The notes beneath the pieces were generated by a model. That model ran no database searches. It was not told the origin of the DNA and saw only the letters and a program-made list of their open reading frames with translations. This document shows, piece after piece, positions 58,757-64,000 of a stretch of DNA of 64,000 bases. Source of the stretch: Rhodanobacter sp. ANJX3 (lineage in GTDB: Bacteria > Pseudomonadota > Gammaproteobacteria > Xanthomonadales > Rhodanobacteraceae); assembly GCF_014200755.1 (NCBI RefSeq), contig NZ_JACHCM010000002.1, positions 558,001-622,000 of the forward strand, written 5' to 3'. Position 1 is the stretch's first letter; the number at the start of each line of letters is the position of its first letter. Both the position numbers and the translations under genes were made by a program.

Positions 58757-61530
58757 CACCGTGCCTCCATATCCCGTACCGCGCTGGCCTGTTCCAGCGA
58801 CGGCTGAACGTTGCCAGCCTTCGCTGTCGGTGTGCCTGCCAGCGTGCTGGTGGCGATAGCGTCAGCCAGGGTTTGCCAGTGCAGCGCATGCTGCAACGCG
58901 TCCAGCGACGCGGCGCTTTTCACGTGCAGCGTTTTCGTTTCGCCGGGCAGCAGATCGAACGCGTTGTCGGACAGCTCGGCGTCCAGATCGCCGAAGGAAA
59001 TCCATACGTCGCGCGCCAGTGCATCGGCGCTCAGCGTGAGCTGATAACCATCACCGGTCTGCGCCAGCGACGCGTGGATGCCGCCAACCGGCCATGTCAG
59101 GTTTTTCGGCTCGTCGAAAAACACCAGACTACGAGACAGCGAGCGATCGCCGTCCATCCAGTCGAATACCGCGAAGGTCTTTTTCGGATCGCCGCCGTGC
59201 AAGAGCTTGGCGTCGGGATAGCTGCCCGCCGGCGTACTGGACAGCGGTGCCAGCGTCAGCCGGCCCTCGGCATGCGCCAGAACCTTGCCATCGAACGACA
59301 TGACCCGCATGCGCCAGTGCGCGGGCATGGCAGTGGTACTGTCGGACACCATCGACACCGCGGTGGTGCCATGGTTGCGCAGTGCGGCAAGCATCTGCGG
59401 CGCATAAAAACGGCGGGCGTGGAACTGCAGCGCTTTCCAGCGTCCGAAATAGTCAATGCTCGACCACGACGCTCCCGGCCACACGTCGTTGAGCTGCCAG
59501 TACAGCGAGCCCATCGCGTGCGGACGCGACGCGCGCAAATGTTCGGCGGCCAGTTCGATGCCGTGCGCCTGCATCACCTGGCTGAGATAGACGAAGGTGG
59601 CGAAGTCTTTCGGCTCGCCATACGCGCGCCGTATGTACAGCAGCAGGCGCTGGTTACCATTGCCGCTGTCGTATTTCTGGTGCGCGCGCATCACCGTCGA
59701 TTCGCTCTGGCGGTCGGCCGGATCGGTGAAGGCCTCCACGGTGCGCATCACCGGGAACGACTGCAGGCCGTATTCGGACTGGAAGCGCGGCGTGACGTCG
59801 AGATATTCCTCCACCGGCTTGGCCTTGCCCGACCACACGTCCCAGTAGTGATAGTCGCCGTCGTCCAGCACGTTGGCCGCGCCATCGTAATCGGTGCTGG
59901 GCGTACTGGCCCAGTAGGGCACGTCCGGCGAATAGCGCGCGACCACGTCGCGCAGCACATTGCCGAACAGATTGACCATGCCGGTGACGATGCGCTCGCG
60001 CTCGTCGGGGCTGATCGACAGCATGAAGGCCTGGCGGTCGGCCCAGGATTCCCAACCCGTCTGCACCTCGTTGTTGCCCGCCCACAGCACGATGCTGGGA
60101 TGATCGCGCAATCGCGTGACCTGCTCGATCGCCTCCTGCCGGGTGTTTTCGCGGTAGGCCACATCGTAAGGCGGTATCGCACCGCCGAACATGAAGTCCT
60201 GCCAGACCATCAGGCCGAGCCGGTCGGCCTCGCTGTAGAACGCGTCGGGCAGGTAATAACCGCCGCCCCACACGCGCAGCATGTTCATGTTGACGTCGTG
60301 CGCGGCAGCGAGCACCTGGCGCATCTGCGCATCGGTGGCCCGTGTGGGGAAACTGTCGAACGGGATCAGGTTGGCGCCCTTGGCGAACACAGGGATGCCG
60401 TTGACCACGAACGCGAAACGCTTGCCCCAGGCATCCTTATCGCGGCGCAGCGTTACCGTGCGCAGGCCGGTGGCGTGCTGGGCGCGATACACCTCGCCCT
60501 TACCGTCGCTCAGCGTGGCGACGAAGGTATACATGTCCTGAGCGCCGTAACCGGTCGGGTACCACAGGCGCGGTCGATCGATCTGCAGCGGCACGTTCAA
60601 CGTGTGACGACCTGCCCCCATCGTTACCGTGCGCGTGGCGCTGGTCAAGCGCTGGCCATCCGGGCCGATCGCCTCCACCGTGGCCTGCAGCGGCACGCTG
60701 GTATCGGCATCGACATCGAGTTCCACGTCGACTTGCGCAACCTCTTTGGAGATGTCGGTTTGCGCGACGTGGAAATCGGCCACGCGCAGCATGTTCCAGC
60801 TGTCCAGATGGACGCTCTGCCAGATGCCTTCGGTGACGATGCGCGGGCCCCAGTCCCAGCCGTACTGGTACTGCGCCTTGCGGATGTAGTTGGCGGTCTG
60901 CTTGCCCTTGGGCTCGTCGCCGAAAGCGGAGTCGAACTCGCCCGGCAACGCATAAGGCTGCTTGAGCAGCCACGGCTTGAGCCGCTTGATTGGCGAATAC
61001 AGACGTACCTCCAGCGTATTGCTGCCGGCATGCAGTACTGCCTTGGCCGGGATGCGCCACTGTCGGAACATGTTGTCTGTGCTGGTCAGCTTGTGGCCGT
61101 TGAGATAGACGTCCGCAAACGTGTCCAGGCCGTCGAACACCAGCTCCACGTGCTCGTGCGACAACGTGGCGGAATCGACCCTGAACGTCGTGCGGTACTG
61201 CCAGTCGGACAAACCGACCCACTGGATGGCCGCCTCGTTATCGCGCACGAACGGATCGTTGACCCGTTTATCGCCGAGCAGATCGGTCTGCACCGTGCCC
61301 GGCACCGTCGCCGATTGCCAGCTCGTGGTACTCGGATGCACGGCGGCGGCGCTATCGCCGGGAGCGAGACGGTATTGCCAGCCCTGATTCAATGACTGAC
61401 GATCCAGCGACTGCCGGTCGAGCGGTACCTGCGCGGCGACACTGGAAAAAGCCGCTGAAAGCAGGATCGCCGCCAGCCATCGGCAGCGGCCGATGGCTAA
61501 CGCGCGCGCAGGCATGTGCCGGGACATCAT
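58756..61530 (-). CDS. GH2 beta-mannosidase
   Basis: A 924-residue exported enzyme. A signal peptide (RCRWLAAILLSAAFSSVAA) is followed by GH2 sandwich domains (WQYRTTFRV, FDGLDTFADVYLNGHKL, QYQYGWDWGPRIVTEGIW). The barrel has MNMLRVWGGGYYLPDAFY, acid/base Glu in LWAGNNEVQTGW (about 482) and nucleophile Glu in FQSEYGLQSFP (about 586). These motifs, with WQLNDVWPGASWSSIDYFGR, are typical of beta-mannosidases rather than beta-galactosidases. It should release the beta-1,4-mannose of the N-glycan core. ATG 61530 overlaps the GH20 stop (ATGA). Confidence 0.93.
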   Translation of the reverse strand: MMSRHMPARALAIGRCRWLAAILLSAAFSSVAAQVPLDRQSLDRQSLNQGWQYRLAPGDSAAAVHPSTTSWQSATVPGTVQTDLLGDKRVNDPFVRDNEAAIQWVGLSDWQYRTTFRVDSATLSHEHVELVFDGLDTFADVYLNGHKLTSTDNMFRQWRIPAKAVLHAGSNTLEVRLYSPIKRLKPWLLKQPYALPGEFDSAFGDEPKGKQTANYIRKAQYQYGWDWGPRIVTEGIWQSVHLDSWNMLRVADFHVAQTDISKEVAQVDVELDVDADTSVPLQATVEAIGPDGQRLTSATRTVTMGAGRHTLNVPLQIDRPRLWYPTGYGAQDMYTFVATLSDGKGEVYRAQHATGLRTVTLRRDKDAWGKRFAFVVNGIPVFAKGANLIPFDSFPTRATDAQMRQVLAAAHDVNMNMLRVWGGGYYLPDAFYSEADRLGLMVWQDFMFGGAIPPYDVAYRENTRQEAIEQVTRLRDHPSIVLWAGNNEVQTGWESWADRQAFMLSISPDERERIVTGMVNLFGNVLRDVVARYSPDVPYWASTPSTDYDGAANVLDDGDYHYWDVWSGKAKPVEEYLDVTPRFQSEYGLQSFPVMRTVEAFTDPADRQSESTVMRAHQKYDSGNGNQRLLLYIRRAYGEPKDFATFVYLSQVMQAHGIELAAEHLRASRPHAMGSLYWQLNDVWPGASWSSIDYFGRWKALQFHARRFYAPQMLAALRNHGTTAVSMVSDSTTAMPAHWRMRVMSFDGKVLAHAEGRLTLAPLSSTPAGSYPDAKLLHGGDPKKTFAVFDWMDGDRSLSRSLVFFDEPKNLTWPVGGIHASLAQTGDGYQLTLSADALARDVWISFGDLDAELSDNAFDLLPGETKTLHVKSAASLDALQHALHWQTLADAIATSTLAGTPTAKAGNVQPSLEQASAVRDMEAR

Positions 61531-63965
61531 GGTTCGGTTTTCCCCGAAGAAAGGTGAGAGACGGCGGGCTTCGCCGTCGGAATCAGTTGCACCGTGCCGA
61601 TGGCGTAGAGCGGGCCGTTCGACGGCGCCGTGAAGCGCATGCACAGGTCGTGCTGGCCGCTTTGCGCAGGCAGGTCGCCGCGCAGATTCAGGCGCGTACC
61701 CAATGCATCACCCGCCGGCAGCGGCAGGCGTGTCAGCACCGCGCCGTCGCAGCTATCCAGCCGCACTTCGAGTTCGCCGAAGGGCGTGGCTCGCGGATAG
61801 CCGATCACCTTGACCTGGTCGTGGGCCAGACCGAAGTTGCGCGGCAGGCGCGCCGCGTCGACGCGTATCGCGCCGATGCCGTCCAGCCGCGCGGCCGGGT
61901 AGATCTTGCACGCGCGGAAGATGTCGGCGTTGTACACGGGAGTATCCGGCTCGGCGAGGTCCGGCAGCAGCGGCAGGCGCAGGCCGCTGTCGCCATCCGG
62001 GCAGGGTCGAAGCTCAATGCTGGACAGCGTCCGCAGGCTTTCGTCGTCGAAGCGGCGGCTGCGCGTAGCCGCCAACGCCGTACCGTCGGCCGCGAAGGCG
62101 CGCGCGCGTACCGTGGCCGGCAGGCCGAGGTCGAACGGGCCCGCATAGCGCGCCGATGCCGGCGTGGGCTCGCTGCCATCGGTGCTGTAATGAATCTGGC
62201 CGTAGCCCGCAGAACCGTCATCGACCTGGTTGCCGAGCGCGATGCGTGCCTTGCCGCTGGACAGCGTTGCATCGACGCTGCCGTCGAGCGTGATGTCCAC
62301 CGCAAAGGCACTGTCGGCGTACGGGATGCCCAACGCGCGGTATCGCTGCAGTTGTGGCGCAAGGCGGGTCAGAAAACCGGGCCAGTCGCGCTGCGCCGGC
62401 ATCGACCACGCCACTTCCGAAAACGCGTCGATGCGTGGAAAAAGCGCGTGGTCGATATGCCAGGCCGAGGGCAAAAACTCCGACCACAGCGTGGCTTCAA
62501 TGCCCAGCACGTGGCCGGCCTGCGCCGCCGTCAGCGAGCGGTCGATGGGATCGAAGGCATACACTGTTTTCAGCGGCAATACGTCGTAGCGTCCGTTGGG
62601 TTCGTCCGCGCGCAGGCTTTGCAGATGATCGAAATACAGCGAGCCGCCGGGCGCAAGCACCACGTCGTGACCCAAGCGCGCCGCGTCGATGGCGCCCTGC
62701 GTGCCGCGCCAGGACATGACCGAGGCGCTGGCCGGCAGACCGCCTTCGAGTATCTCGTCCCAGCCGATCAGCCGGCGGCCGTGCTTTTCCAGATACTTGC
62801 CGACCTGATCGATGAACCAGCTCTGCATCGCATCTTCGGTTTTGATGCCGAGTTGCTTCATCTGCGCCTGCACGGCAGGTGAAGCCTTCCACTGATCCTT
62901 GATCGCCTCGTCGCCACCGACGTGGATGTAGGTCGAGGGGAACAACGTCATCACCTCGTCGAGGACGTTGTCGATGAAAGCCAAACTGCCGGCATGGGTA
63001 GCGTAAAGATAAGGATTGACGCCCCAGTCGACCGACACCGGCGGACGCGCGCCAGTCACGCCGACGCGGTCGGGGTACGCGGCGACGGCCGCCTGTGCAT
63101 GCCCGGGCATGTCCAACTCGGGCACTACAGTGATATGCCGCGCCGACGCATAGGCCACGATGTCGCGCACCTGCGCCTGGGTATAAAAGCCGCCGTAGCG
63201 TGCAGGCTCGCCATGCGTGCCCGCACCCGGCGGCGTGCGCCACGCACCGGTGGTGGTGAGTTCGGGATAACGCGTGATCTGTAGCCGCCAGCCCTGGTCG
63301 TCGGTGAGATGCCAGTGAAAAACATTGAGCTTGTGCTCGGCCATGGCGTCGAGCAGATGCTTGACCGTGTCGACGCTCTGGAAATGTCGGGCCGAGTCGA
63401 GCATCAGGCCGCGCCAGCGGAATCGCGGCCAGTCACGCACGCTCATCGCGGGCACGGCGACCGCACCGTGGCGATCGTCCGGAGTCAGCAGCTGCCACAA
63501 GGTCATGGCGCCGTAAAACAGGCCGGCGCTATCGCGCGCGGTGAGGCTTATGCCATCGCCATCCACCGTCAGCGCATAGCCTTCGGGCTGGGTGACCGGT
63601 GCGTCGCTGGTGAGCGCCACGCGGATCGCATGCGGCGATGCCGTCGATTCCTGCCGAACGCCCAGCTTCAGCGAACGCGTGTGCTGCAGCCGGGCGGCCA
63701 GATCCTGCACGGCAGCGAGTGCCGCCGTGTCGCCCGTCGGCACGGAAAGCACGGTATCGCCGGTTATTTCAAAGCGGCCGTCGTGCCGCTCGACCTGCGC
63801 CGGCATGGGAATCAACGGCAGCGGCGGCGCCTGACCGGCCCGAGTCAGGGCCGGGGTTGCCAGCATGGCCATCGCCCATCCGATAACGAGCCCCAAGCGC
63901 CCTGCTGTGCTGCGCCGCACAGGACCGCCCTGCGCTGACGACCGGCCGGTCGACACTGATTTCAT
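61527..63965 (-). CDS. GH20 beta-N-acetylhexosaminidase
   Basis: An 812-residue exported enzyme. A signal segment (GLVIGWAMAMLATPALTRAG) follows a basic leader. Then come a GH20b domain (ALTVDGDGISLTARDSAGLF), the barrel with WRGLMLDSARHF, LNVFHWHLTDDQGWRLQITR and catalytic Asp-Glu in YIHVGGDEAIKDQW (about 350), and IEATLWSEFLPSAWHIDH. C-terminal sandwich domains contain a chitobiase-like IHYSTDGSEPTP. It removes terminal beta-GlcNAc from antennae by substrate assistance. ATG 63965 (MKSVST) has GGAG upstream. It is the first operon gene inside the window; the promoter or further genes lie beyond the right edge. Confidence 0.93.
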   Translation of the reverse strand: MKSVSTGRSSAQGGPVRRSTAGRLGLVIGWAMAMLATPALTRAGQAPPLPLIPMPAQVERHDGRFEITGDTVLSVPTGDTAALAAVQDLAARLQHTRSLKLGVRQESTASPHAIRVALTSDAPVTQPEGYALTVDGDGISLTARDSAGLFYGAMTLWQLLTPDDRHGAVAVPAMSVRDWPRFRWRGLMLDSARHFQSVDTVKHLLDAMAEHKLNVFHWHLTDDQGWRLQITRYPELTTTGAWRTPPGAGTHGEPARYGGFYTQAQVRDIVAYASARHITVVPELDMPGHAQAAVAAYPDRVGVTGARPPVSVDWGVNPYLYATHAGSLAFIDNVLDEVMTLFPSTYIHVGGDEAIKDQWKASPAVQAQMKQLGIKTEDAMQSWFIDQVGKYLEKHGRRLIGWDEILEGGLPASASVMSWRGTQGAIDAARLGHDVVLAPGGSLYFDHLQSLRADEPNGRYDVLPLKTVYAFDPIDRSLTAAQAGHVLGIEATLWSEFLPSAWHIDHALFPRIDAFSEVAWSMPAQRDWPGFLTRLAPQLQRYRALGIPYADSAFAVDITLDGSVDATLSSGKARIALGNQVDDGSAGYGQIHYSTDGSEPTPASARYAGPFDLGLPATVRARAFAADGTALAATRSRRFDDESLRTLSSIELRPCPDGDSGLRLPLLPDLAEPDTPVYNADIFRACKIYPAARLDGIGAIRVDAARLPRNFGLAHDQVKVIGYPRATPFGELEVRLDSCDGAVLTRLPLPAGDALGTRLNLRGDLPAQSGQHDLCMRFTAPSNGPLYAIGTVQLIPTAKPAVSHLSSGKTEP

Positions 63966-64000
63966 CACGCGCTCCGTTTCAACGCTTCACGATGGGCAGG

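Overview
The window looks like a chromosomal segment of a GC-rich gammaproteobacterium of the Xanthomonadales, most likely family Rhodanobacteraceae (Dyella, Luteibacter, Frateuria or Rhodanobacter type). The evidence is an XAC0095-family gene, an effector with the XVIPCD secretion domain of the Xanthomonadales killing type IV secretion system, a large TonB-dependent receptor, REP-type transposase debris, and a glycosidase set like the N-glycan cluster of Xanthomonas campestris. No tRNA, rRNA, CRISPR array or complete transposon was recognised.

Region 1 (1-7900) is accessory. It holds a partial zinc-ribbon gene, a putative bacteria-killing type IV effector with its periplasmic immunity protein, a YkgJ-type Cys-cluster gene between two 13-bp inverted repeats, an XAC0095-like gene, an orphan controller (C) protein of restriction-modification type with a matching C-box, and a TetR/dehydrogenase pair lying between two broken pieces of a RAYT (REP-associated tyrosine) transposase. 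A nucleotidyltransferase and a 65-residue ORF follow.

Region 2 (7906-17857) is mainly branched-chain acyl metabolism: fused isobutyryl-CoA mutase (IcmF), leucine dehydrogenase and isovaleryl-CoA dehydrogenase, with three small YXWGXW envelope proteins and a FUSC-type membrane protein between them. Acetyl-CoA acetyltransferase (34823-36007) and the methylcrotonyl-CoA carboxylase beta subunit (36749-38356) continue the leucine route further on.

Region 3 (17863-31593) is a sugar-utilisation locus. The minus strand carries an AgaS-like isomerase/deaminase, two overlapping PfkB kinases, a TonB-dependent receptor, a clan GH-D-like glycosidase and a GH35 beta-galactosidase. The plus strand carries a class I aldolase, an amidohydrolase and a DeoR regulator. 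Together they suggest uptake of an oligosaccharide, trimming to galactose- or galactosamine-type sugars, and breakdown through a tagatose-6-phosphate-like route. No inner-membrane transporter lies within the locus.

Region 4 (31738-47577) holds a lipidated subtilisin autotransporter, an HscC/J-domain chaperone pair, and the housekeeping genes obg, rpmA, rplU and uvrA, plus a DUF2059 protein with a basic tail.

Region 5 (47667-63965) is a second glycan locus. A tightly packed minus-strand operon GH20-GH2-GH3-GH125-GH92-GH35 faces a GH29 fucosidase, and a sialidase-like BNR protein sits beyond it. Except for the BNR protein, the activities match the linkages of a plant complex N-glycan: beta-Gal, alpha-Fuc, beta-GlcNAc, alpha-Man, beta-Xyl and beta-Man. 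This points to stepwise glycan stripping in the periplasm.
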